Shown one piece after another: positions 12,646 to 23,085 of a stretch of 64,000 nucleotides of DNA (position 1 is the stretch's first letter; every line of letters begins with the position of its first letter). Position numbers and translations under genes: made by a program. Below the pieces are notes generated by a model. The model was not told the DNA's origin, did no database searches, and worked only from the letters and a program-made list of their open reading frames with translations. Origin of the DNA: Pachyseris speciosa (lineage: Eukaryota; Cnidaria; Anthozoa; Scleractinia; Pachyseridae); NCBI GenBank assembly GCA_016490735.1, contig JAEMWC010000393.1, positions 86,001 through 150,000 of the forward strand, written 5' to 3'.

Positions 12646-14510
12646 GATAATAATTACGAAATAAGGGGTTCTTTTCGAACAACTTGCGAATGCGGCGGGT
12701 GAATAAAATTATATTGAATGTCATTTTAAGGCAACGCGTTGTGAAATCCATTGGTTAATCAAGTAGTACTCCCACCTTTGTTGTATGCCACCGAATAGCC
12801 ATTAAGTTTTTGAGAAATTTGAAATAATTGATTGAGGAAAAAGCTGTTAGTTTCCATGTCAGCGTAAAAGCCACGCACATAACTCCGGTTCAAAGCCGTC
12901 AAAGCTATCGATGGATCGAACTGTACACTTATCTTAGTAAGATCTTGTCAGATCTTGCCAGTTAAGGTCTTAAAAGACATAAATAAGCTCTTGATTAGTA
13001 GTTACTAAGGTCTTGTTGAGGGTTTTCATTAACATCTTTCTAATATAGGATCTTATTGGGGTCTTGGTAAGATCTTACCGATGTTGTGCATCAAAGTTCA
13101 TCAACGTTCTTACAAGGTTCTTAAATAAACGTAAGATATCTTAGGATCTGAGATCTTAATTTCCATTTTACATTTGTTCATGCTCTTGCAAGATCGTACA
13201 ACATCTTAATAAAATTAATTATTTTCTACGTGGGGGAGTTCAAGTCTTAATAGCCCACTTTCGATATATTTGTTCGTGAGATACTGGTGACGAAAATCGG
13301 ACACCGAAACGAGGCTCCTGGAAATAGATTGATTGTTTTTCCTTGGAGTATATGAGAGTGTTCCTTTTTTATGTCCGTTTTTCTCAGTTCATCGAAGCTG
13401 ATGGAAGTCACTTTGAATTAAGAAGAAGTTCTAACAGTCGTCGTTAATAAAGGCACGTCTGAAGAAGGGGGTAAAAGGTACCTCAAATATTTTCAGCGCC
13501 AAAATTTGTCTTGGCTTCGAGCGTTTCTTCAAGAAAGAGGAATTCAAACATCATCGGAAGGCAATGACAAAAGAAAGAACAATTTGGTTAAACTGGCGTT
13601 TAATGTTCATTCTATGAAGAGAGAATAAGAGGGCAATCATGGCCGAATTACTAGGGAGCCTTAGCAAAGACGACGGCGACGGCAACGGAAACGTAATTTC
13701 AAAATCTAACTTTTCTTTTCTCTAACTATTTCGCGAATATTCCAATTTGTTTAACTTGGAAAATGCTGGCAAACTATTTAGCGACTATGTTACTACGAAA
13801 GGCGTTGAAGTAAGGAAAAAGAAAGAAAAAGTTACCGTCATGCGCTTAAAAATCGGTGTCATCGGCGTTCCAACGTTATCTCGGTTAATTCCTCTGTCGT
13901 GTTTAGGTCTCTGATGAAGCTCAGGTGTTGCAGTAACTTAAATCATGATGGTTGTAAAACTCATTTTGAAGAAAACTCATCCATCGTAACGGTCAGCTGC
14001 AAAATAATTGCTACATAAGTGGGCAGTACCAGGAATCCAGTCGTCATATCTTTCCGCTAATACAAATGCTATCCACTTGCCACCTCACGGCTCGCCATGT
14101 ACGCCTGGAAACGTGTGGAGACTAACTTTAGCTGCGTTTGTCTTATTGCCGAACATTAGGGCACAATGCTTAAAAAGTTCTCAACCACTTCAAGACGAAA
14201 CGCATGCTCATTCATCGGCAAAGTACTCTCCTGCAGTTCTTTGTTCTCTGCTGCTTTATATGCCTCAATTATACTTGTTTCTTTCATGTTTTCATTTGAG
14301 GAATTTTTCCTCGCCTGTGGAGACGTGTTCTTGAAATACATTGCAAAACAATGACGAGGCTTTCGTTCTTTTTTGCTCTCGCTGGGCCGAGCAGACAGAA
14401 GTCGATAGGAATCCTAAACAACCCTAAACAAAGAGGAAAAGAGAGGAGCAGCCAAGTGTTTACCTTTTGACGAAAAAAAAATAACAAAACCCTCGTCGGA
14501 GGTGCTCGTG
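12646..14510. other. Host non-coding stretch with an AGATCTT-rich patch
   Basis: No gene is supported. About 12930-13230 is unusually rich in variants of AAGATCTTAC/GGTCTT in both orientations, consistent with a decayed repeat element. Confidence 0.4.
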
Positions 14511-14517
14511 GCTGTTG

Positions 14518-14760
14518 TTGCCCAATTGGGAAGTTACCCAATTGGGACTTTACCTGCTGACCAAGCAGGTGGTCGTGGCTGCCGTTATGCACACGCAAAG
14601 CGTGTGCGAGTGTCACACTTGCGTGTGACTGAGCACCCCCAGTTATTCACCTGGGCCCCCAGCGCGTGGCCGAAACCACCTTAGGTCGTCCCAGTGAAAA
14701 GGACTCCCTCGTGCCAGGTAATGAAAGACACGCATTGAGCCCTATAGGGATTCAGAGGTG
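14518..14760. other. Cluster of perfect short hairpins, possible structured RNA
   Basis: Six stem-loops or palindromes lie within about 240 bp: CCCAATTGGG twice; ACCTGCT/AGCAGGT with a 5-nt loop; GCACACGC/GCGTGTGC with an AAA loop; GTCACAC/GTGTGAC with a 4-nt loop; CCCAG/CTGGG; and CCCTATAGGG. I do not recognise a known RNA family. It may be a structured ncRNA or a hairpin-rich repeat. Confidence 0.35.
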
Positions 14761-15604
14761 GCCACCCTCACCTCCCAGAGCTCGGCGATTATTCACTGAT
14801 AAGAGCATAAAGTCACTTGCCTATTTATAATTTAAAGCCGTATACGTCTAATAGTAGTGGGAGGCGAATATCTGTCACTGCGCTGATGCGCATGCGCCTC
14901 AGAGCAATCCAAGAAGGGAACAAGAAATTACGGACGAGAAAGTGAAGCTTACGCACCCAAGTGTCGCCTAGGCACTTACCCAATAGGTGCGCCTCAGCTA
15001 AACCGAACAAAGTAAGAAGACAAAGGCTAAGTTTAACGACCAAATCGAGGGAAGGAACGGTTCCAGTGTGACGTCAGTCATCCAACCTGAGAACAGAGTA
15101 TCGGTCGTGGGCATCAGTTCACTTCTTTCCGTTACTACGGGTGGATTTGAAAAGAGGCTCGAGTTGCCAGAATGTATGTTCCTTTCCCCGCTTTGAGATA
15201 CATCTTCACAATTCGAGGATGTATGGAAACGACGTTGAACTGATCGAATTGTGCAAACACTGAGGATTTAGTCAACTCAACAGAAAAAAGTATGAGTTTA
15301 TACTGGTTTATTCTCGTTGCCAGGGTAGGTCCTCAGTTGTCATTTAACATCTACCTAAAGAGAGTTATGTTGTCAGTTATTCGATGGCCTCGAAATCCTT
15401 CGTAATGAGTATAATATCGATGGCCTACACGTTTTCCTGGAGGTGGGTCTTTTTGTATTTATATTTTCCTGTACTTATAAGACTGCCTGCCTTTGTTTGC
15501 ACATTCCCTTTCATGTTGAAGTAAGCCCTGCTTAAGATTGGCCATTGAAAGGAATCCAAAAGGAAACTTTGGAATAACCATGCATAATTAGATGTTATTG
15601 CACT

Positions 15605-16255
15605 TTAAGGGGGGACTAACTTAACTACGAAATTAGCTAACACTGTTGCTATGGAAAATTCCCAACACTCATATCTTGGAAACCCTAACTTGCACAGGCA
15701 AGCTGTCTGGCTATGGTTTTACAATCAAAAAGTTCTACAAGATTTTCGAGTCACAACCATATTTGGTAAGTCATGTGACCAGAACAGAAAAAGGCCTAAA
15801 ACTCGAGTGGCGTACACTTCTGGATATCGAAAATGGTGCCAATGGTTAACGATCGCCAAGGTACAAAACTCTACGTATCGATTTTTGGAAATTCGCGTTT
15901 TTGTGAGATTTATGACGTCATAAGCACGTAAATTCATACCATTTCGTCATTATCATTGCAGTTACGTGCGTTAACAACAATTGCTTACGTAGGCTTGTAA
16001 AGAAGGCTGGAATATCTCCGACTGGCAATAAAAATCGGAACTTCATACAATTTTCTCCAAGTTTTAGGGATTTTTCTCTCTAAGTGCGGTTGGGGCCTGG
16101 GGCAAGTTGCACATGCGCAATAATAATTTATAAATTTTACATGTTCACCTCTTCGTACGTTTCACCAATATAGCGGCAAAAACACCGAAAAATCGTGTTT
16201 TATAAATACAGTCCGTAAAAAATCCCTGTCTGTAGTTAAGTTAGTCCCCCCTTAA
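15605..16255. repeat. TTAA-bounded MITE with perfect 24-bp TIRs
   Basis: Positions 15605-15628 are the exact reverse complement of 16232-16255, beginning with TTAAGGGGGGACTAAC. Both ends carry TTAA, as in piggyBac-type elements. The interior encodes nothing I can support. Confidence 0.75.
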
Positions 16256-16948
16256 ATTGCTGAGATTTGGGATTTTCTTTCCCCGCATAGTCATATCCCT
16301 ACTGCAAAAAGTACCTACTGTATTTATTACAGGGCATCATTCATAAAATTTCAAGACCGTGAGACCGTTCTATAATGCACAGAACTTACACCTGCACACT
16401 AATATTGAAGAAGCCCAGAAGTATCTCCTCGCCATATCCATAATATATCCTATCTATAATCACTGTAATCCTATCTATAATCACTATACAAATTATTTTT
16501 TAGACTGAGGAGAAACTGTTTGGCTTAGTCACTATATCAGAACCTGTACTTGTGACCTGTGGAATGTGACCTGTACTTTAGACCCGCCAGTCTCTGAATA
16601 GAGTGCTGGAAGTAAGTTTCTGAGGATGAAATTGTTTCACCTTTTCTCTCAGCAAAGGGAACAGCCATTACCTTTAAAGGGGTGCTGTTGATCATGTTTT
16701 GAGACATGCGAAATGTCACACTCAGTGTAGACTTTTACTTTCTGTCACTGGCAGTATTTTCCTACCAGCTATAAGCTATAATGTAAGTTTTTTTCAGTGC
16801 TTTACATAGATAAAGTATTTTTATTAAGTGCATTCATCTTGTATTTTGTATCTTGTCTAGCCTTGCCTTGCCTTACTTGATTTAGTCTCCCCAATTAGTA
16901 CAGCATATGTGCGCGGGTACAAAGATTTGAGACTTCAGTTGTAATATA

Positions 16949-16949
<1 letters not shown>

Positions 16950-16984
<35 letters not shown>
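16950..16984. repeat. (TTA)n microsatellite
   Basis: An uninterrupted TTA run directly abuts the left end of the tRNA-containing foldback element. Confidence 0.9.
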
Positions 16985-17268
16985 GTGAATGAATATATGA
17001 AAATCCTATATTTGAACTGCGGATTAATAATTAAATGTGTGACTAATTATCACAGTTATGAACACTACTTAAGCAGTAGTGAAAATAAAGCCTGAAGAAA
17101 AATTCAGACTTTTACATCTCCCAGATAGCTTGTTAGCTCAGTTGGTAGAGCACTGCATCGGTATTGCAGAGGTCGTGGGTTCGAATCTCGTACAAGCCTG
17201 AAATTTTTTCAGGCTTTATTTTCTCTACTGCTTAATGTTCATAACTGCGATGATTCAGTCATATTATT
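16985..17268 (+). mobile_element. tRNA-containing foldback element, copy 2
   Basis: The flanks (about 17040-17110 and 17195-17260) are inverted copies of each other, sharing ACTACTTAAGCAGTAGTG and AATAAAGCCTGAA type segments, with a tRNA-like module at the centre. TTA microsatellites border both sides. The element resembles 12455-12645, so this is a family that combines terminal inverted repeats with a Pol III type head. Confidence 0.6.
17128..17196 (+). tRNA. tRNA-Thr(GGT)-like sequence inside a repeat, probably not functional
   Basis: A cloverleaf can be drawn: acceptor GCTTGT/ACAAGC, D arm GCTCAGTTGGTAGAGC (A box), anticodon stem CTGCA/TGCAG with loop TCGGTAT (anticodon GGT), and a B box GGTTCGAAT. 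Position 33 is C instead of the near-universal U and the T stem is weak with several G-U pairs. It therefore looks like a tRNA-derived repeat head, not an active tRNA gene. Confidence 0.4.
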
Positions 17269-17270
17269 TA

Positions 17271-17321
<51 letters not shown>
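17266..17321. repeat. (ATT)n microsatellite
   Basis: A long uninterrupted ATT/TTA run follows the tRNA-like foldback element. Confidence 0.9.
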
Positions 17322-20300
17322 CACACATGTGGTGGTACTTTTTAAATTTCATTTTCCAGTTTCCTAACAAAAGGGTATGTGAGCTTTGATTCCAGTGGAA
17401 ATATTAAATCAGTTATGAGATTTTTGCAAGAGATTTTTGCGAGCTTTTGACTTTACAATAACTCTCTGAACAGTTTAATTGGATTTAAGCACTAAAGAGT
17501 TCAAAACCTTGATTAACTAATTCCTGGTTTATTTTCTAATTGGCATTAATTGGCTTTTAAACAACTGGCCACTGCTAGTGTTTCAGTAGTACAGTAATTA
17601 GATGAATAATCAAAATGAGTTAAACAATAACCAGTTTCACTACTTGAGTAGTTGACATTTACACCCTGATGTGAACCTGTATTTCCTCCTCACTCTTCTT
17701 CATATATTTCACATGGTACCAGTTGGGAGAAGTTGGGTAAACATAAAGACGTTTTCTCACTTATGATCATTTCCTTTATTCTCTATAGTTACTTTGTTGG
17801 GAGAATTTGGCCCTGGTCACTACTGGGAATTAAAGGGTTAAAAGGAAAGGCAACCAGATATACTTTTTTACAAAAAGCATCTCTAAGGAGTAACAAGACA
17901 AGATTACTCCTAATTAGGTGTTTCTTTCAGACTGTTGGCGAAACATCCCAGCTGTCACTTAAATACAAGAGTTCCACAAAGGGTATTGTGGTCACCTAGA
18001 AAAGCCTTCGCCACTTTGACCACCACACACATTTTATAACCCGTACTGTAATTATAATTTTATCTTGTAATCGTCTGTTGTGACTATACTTTCCTTTCTA
18101 TGCTAATTTTATGTAAATTAGTGTGAAATAAATGAACCATGTGAACAATGTCTGAATTGATCAGAGGCTGTATTTATGTTGAAAAACATGGGTGGATCAA
18201 GGCCTGCATTAATAATTATTTCAGCTTCTGATGGTGTTGTAAATAAGCACCCAAGTGTTTAATGATCACATTCTTCACGATCAACCCAATTGATTTGTGA
18301 CAGCTTATTAAGTTTGGCTTAGCTTCCCATACTGCACAATTGTCGTCACAGAACTAACTTGGACCTAATGTCAAATCTCTGCAATGATAGGTTAATTAGG
18401 CCCTGTCATTTCCAGACATAATTTCTGAAGGCTGCAGTTACAAGTAATTAACATATGCTAGCATGTTATAACTCAAATACTGAGGCATCCTTAACTGGTA
18501 GGACCCTCACATAACCAACAGGTGATTTTCATACAAACATACATACATACATACATACTTTATTTGTTAAAGCAGGTTAAAGAGCTGATGCAGACCTGCT
18601 AAACTCCTACTGTATACAATTAACATTCTACATTTTCACATGCAATCCTTCAGAAGGAGTGTCCCAGAAATCATCAAACTTTCCTCAGCAAGATGATGTG
18701 GTGTCTCGTTTGCTAACATTGCCACAGTAAAAGGCATTAAGAAATACCATTTTCTGTCTATTATTATTAACATATTGTGGGTAAGGGAAGGATACAACAA
18801 AGATCACCAAAAGAAGCCGTAAAAAAAGATCATGTTTTTAAGTGTTTGACAAGTTAATCGCATACACTTTTGTTGCTACTATATCTACAGAGCGTTAAAA
18901 GCATAATAAGATGTTGTAACTTAAAAGACTCCAAAATTTCAGTTTCTATCAGTTCCTGGGACTTGAAATTGTTCATTAATTAGTGATCAAACTGTATCAA
19001 CTTAATCCTTTTTTCTCTTAGGTGTGGCCTTCATGTGTCAACCTTAATTGACTTTGTGGGTTGTCATATGTGAGATGAATGTAATGATAATAAATTTATT
19101 CCCCTCTTGTCCAAATTATTTAATGGCAATGTCCTTGAGATGAAGGGGAGACAAAAAATTCTCAACCAAACACAAAGAGCCCATTTTACAGTTGTAGTGT
19201 TGAGTGGAAGCAAGGCTGGAAGTGACCTTGTTCTGATAAGAATCTATGTCCTTCTCATGTAAGTGAGGACTAGAGAAAAGCAGTGAGGTCTGTACCACAA
19301 CAAGATCACCGCCAGAGTCGTTTCCATTCATAGGCCTGGTCAGTGAGCATACAATTGTAAAATGGTCTATTGAAAGAGATATGTAACCTGATCAAACACA
19401 CTATCATCTAAAACATACAGTGATCACTTGTATACAGGACTTTAATACAAGATAGTTGTAGAGGAATGTAATGTACCAAAGTCATTAAGAGGACCTAAAA
19501 AACTGGTTATTTATAATTATTTCAGTCACGAGCACAAGGGACTAGCATATAAAATAATTTTAGGGTGCATGATCACTTTAACACAAGACTTTAATTAACA
19601 AGGTCAAGTTCAAGGGGTAAAATTCATACATTATCCATGATGACTGGAGCCTGTAAGCCCTACCAGCCCCTCTCCATCGGCAGTCCCTGGTTGTAGAAGG
19701 ATGATACACATCCCAGAGGAGATTCAAAACACTATGAAACCACCTTTTATACATGTATATTAAAAGCCACTCAAAAGTGGTTATCTTTATTTCAAGCATG
19801 GCATTCTCACACATCTCCAGCGTTAGCAGTGCTTTCAATATAAGACCCGGCTCCTGTCAGACCTCTGGCAGGTGCTAACTTCAACCGAAGTAAAGGAACT
19901 AGAAACTGACTTCAATTAATTGGTTAAACGTTTAAAAACACACCAAGCCCAGGGCAAAGAATTACAGACGAATGTGTGGCCAAATTCACAAGGCCAGAGA
20001 ACGCTTTCTGGTTGAGCTAATTCCCTCAAATTTTGTCAGTGGAACCCTAACTTTTTGCTGACAAACAAGCGCTTCACGCATTTTTTTGACAATGGATTTA
20101 CATACGAACACCGTAAGTTCTGTTACGTTTGCCTACCAAGAGGGCTTCCAAAACCGTGATAAGGTCTATAATGGTTTTCATGTGGAGAAATTTTGGACAT
20201 ATACCTGCATGTACGCAGGCGCACTAAATGCAGGATTAAGATTGTCCAATGCAGTAATAATGCCCGTTTTGTAAGAGACTTTGTATGAGCCACAAGATAA

Positions 20301-20910
20301 AATTTGTTCTCACCTCTTCATCGATTTAAATTTGTACAAATAACGTAACTTTACATCTCTCCGAATTAAAGTGTTCAGTTGCCTTAGCGATGCTGTAAAA
20401 AATTAGGATGCCAGGATACATACTGATCACGGTTTTACGTGTAATGCCAAGACGTGTTAGAATACGAGAATCGTCACACTATTGAGGTCATTTCTCGTCG
20501 GATTTCCTGGGACAGTTGGAGACCAGTTCCAAAAGTTGCATCTGTTTTCCTCTCTGCAATTGATTCTTTTCGAGCCACAACTGACAAAAATTCTTTTGAG
20601 ATAACTATCTGCCATGGTATCAGGACGCATTTTCGCTTGAAGTTCTGTTGTTGACGATGTCTGTAATGGTGATAGCCAGAAGCTACCATCCAGGGAAGGT
20701 TTATCTCGAAGCCCTTCTTCTCACTCGGGAAGCCCTGTTTGTTTTTTCAAATAGCTTAGTAGCCTCTTGTTTTGTTCCCAAGGTTCGAAAAGACCTATCA
20801 TTTCCTCAAACCGAGTAAACCTGGGACTTGAAATTTAACGTGAAATGCAAAATATTGGGCAAATTAAAAGAACAATTCGAAGTTATAAAACAGTCTTTCC
20901 AACGGTAATT
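17322..20910. other. Host non-coding stretch, one possible LINE tail
   Basis: No gene is supported. A (CATA)n run near 18533-18560 precedes sequence that on the minus strand reads like a LINE 3' UTR ending in AATAAAGTATGTATGTATG (about 18533-18800). The remainder is unremarkable. Confidence 0.4.
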
Positions 20911-21322
20911 ATACATGCCAACTTTTTTTAATTTATAGGCGTGACATTCTGCTACTGAGAGTGCCAGGATTTTTCGTAGGGCTCTGATGATATCCGAAGA
21001 TGTCCGAAGACTTCGAAGATGTTTCGAAGACTTCCGTCTTGCCAGTACATCGATCGATGCTTTGAATATTTATAAGATGATACAATAGCTCGTCTAAAGA
21101 CTGGTAATATTCAAACTAGCCATTTTAAAACCATGGCAATTTAGAAATATATGTCGACGTAGTTGTTTAGTAAGAATCATATCAATGTACGATATAATTA
21201 TTTTATAAAATTATCTGCTAAAACAGCAATATCTTCTACTAGGCGTGAGAAATTGGAATACAGGCGTGAGTAGGCGTGACATCGAGGTTTTCAATCCGCA
21301 GGCGTGACACTTGGCAGGTATA
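20911..21322. repeat. MITE with ATACCTGCCAA-type ends
   Basis: The ends are inverted: ATACATGCCAACTTTTT at 20911 and TTGGCAGGTATA ending at 21322, with GGCGTGACA motifs just inside each. The same end type is seen at 45490-45912. Confidence 0.5.
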
Positions 21323-21942
21323 GGTAATTATCCTCTCCACTTTAAAACATTGGTTTCATTTAATTATTATTTGTCTTTGCTCTCTATCTTAGATAAAATC
21401 GTGCATAGCAACGTTGCCAGTCGCCAAGATAAGGCTCTGAATGATGATTACGAAGACATGATTTAGAGAAAGGGAAACAGTAGGTTTTGAACGGTGGATC
21501 GTACTAGTTAACTCATGCTGCAGCTAGCTGATGCTGGAAAAATTCTTATACATTAGACCGTCAGTACCGCATAACACGGGATAACGAAACGTGTAACACG
21601 GGATAAAGAAAGTACGGCTCAATACAAACTAATGAAAAATTTACAACATGCAGAATTTAGTACTGAATATTAACTGCAGATCAGCATTAACCATGCATGA
21701 TGTGAAGTTATGGCGTGAACTAATATTAACATAATTAGACTTGCTATACCGCGCAACGCTCAGGTTAAACCATCAAAGCACGATCAGTACAGTGTATAAC
21801 CCAACATGCAAGAGAATCAGGTGATAAGGCATTTGTAAATTGAGATTCTCTACACTGGCTTAGCATCTCCTGAAAAAAGCGGTACGTTCCTCGTGTAAAA
21901 CATTTTATTCGTTGAATGGGGACAGTGAAATTGTTAGTCAAT

Positions 21943-22097
21943 GGCCCTTTTTAAACCAGAGACGCATTATCCGTCCAGACGAATTATGCGTCTGTCATTT
22001 TATCCGAGTAGTGTAAAGACGGGACGAACTACATGAGACGCATAATCCGTCTGGGACGAACTTGGACAAACATTTGTAGTGCGTCTGTTTAGTTCGA

Positions 22098-22128
<31 letters not shown>

Positions 22129-22198
22129 GCGTCTAGACGAACTATCCGCTTTAGTTCGTCTTGAAAGACGCACTAAACAAGATAGTTCGTCTCTACGT

Positions 22199-22229
<31 letters not shown>

Positions 22230-22308
22230 TCGAACTAAACAGACGCACTACAAATGTTTTCCCAAGTTCGTCCCAGACGGATTATGCGTCTCTAGTATAA
22301 AAACGGCC
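21943..22308. repeat. GGCC...GGCC palindromic MITE
   Basis: Ends GGCCCTTTTTAAACCAGAGACGC and its inverted counterpart ending AAAAACGGCC at 22308. The interior is a long imperfect palindrome of AGACGCATTATGCGTCTGGACGA-like words, which leaves both strands open for about 80 codons by chance. The same terminus (GGCCGTTTTTAT) bounds the element at 45134-46130. Confidence 0.6.
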
Positions 22309-22783
22309 ATTAATATCTGTAAAAATCTGTTCATGATAAACAAAGCCTACTGATTCATATCCAGTGTTTCATTGATTGGTGAATGTACGATGACTTCGAT
22401 TAAACTTAGCAGCGACCTTTTCATTTGAGTAGCAACTCTGAAAGCCGAATATTAACAAAGAAATAGAGTTACTCGCATCGGTCAATTCCTCAGTCTTGGT
22501 GACGTGTAAATGGGGTGGGTTGGTAGTTAAACAACGCGCATGAAGGCTAAAAGCAGGCATTATAACTGTTTGACATTGCAAATTCACAATTTACAAAGAA
22601 CTACTTATCACTTACTTTGTAACGAAACTCTGTTGTTGCTCTTGGCAAATCCTTTTTGTCTGAACCACCTGAAAAAAAATATATAAATAAGAATTAACTA
22701 TTTAAATAAACGTCCTATTATATTTTTTTTATAGTCATCAATTGCAATTGTAGGATACCACGTATGGTAGGTCATATTGCTTC

Positions 22784-22789
22784 TCTGAC
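22784..22789. repeat. Left target-site duplication of the Polinton
   Basis: TCTGAC directly before the left terminus matches TCTGAC at 41690-41695. A 6-bp duplication is the hallmark of Polinton integration. Confidence 0.95.
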
Positions 22790-23085
22790 AGTAGTATAGT
22801 ACATGGGTGATCTAGCACATGTTCCATAAAATTGCGCAATTTTTCAAAACAGCACACTTTTTACCAAGGTCAAGGTCACATGATCCAGCACACTTTTTTG
22901 CCAAGGTCAAGGTCACGTGATCCAGCACACTTTTTGCCAAGGTCAAGGTCATCTATTTAAGTACTTTATGATATAAAAAACACTTAAAGAAATGTCGCTT
23001 TAGGTTATTATGGAGAATGAAGAAAGAAATATCCGGGCCTTGGAAAAGCCCTCTCAAATCAGGTCAGGTAGCCAGATGGTAAATG
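22790..23085. repeat. Left terminal inverted repeat (296 bp)
   Basis: Matches the reverse complement of 41394-41689 without a difference that I can find. It contains the putative promoter and the first 25 codons of polB. Its inner edge falls inside a 45-bp direct repeat (copies of GGTAGCCAGATGGTAAATG at 23067 and 23112). Confidence 0.95.
22864..22980 (+). promoter_or_regulatory. TIR promoter region with three tandem AAGGTCAAGGTCA sites
   Basis: Three copies of CCAAGGTCAAGGTCA start at about 22864, 22901 and 22937 (spacing 37 and 36 bp), separated by TGATCCAGCACACTTTTT. TCAAGGTCA is the monomer site of NR5A/ERR-type nuclear receptors. The second copy also creates CACGTG. TATTTAAG (about 22953) and ATATAAAAAA (about 22970) follow, 40-55 bp before the polB ATG. 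The mirror copy lies upstream of the VLTF3-like gene. Binding by a host factor is inference. Confidence 0.5.

Noticed and set aside
14008..14616. Overlapping ORFs of 60-110 codons on both strands
   Set aside because: No conserved motif and mutual overlap in several frames; chance ORFs in non-coding DNA.
17128..17196. Functional tRNA-Thr gene
   Set aside because: C instead of U at position 33, weak T stem and position within a repeat family.
22000..22300. Two overlapping ORFs of 73-82 codons on opposite strands
   Set aside because: They arise from the palindromic interior of a MITE; both encode the same repeated words.
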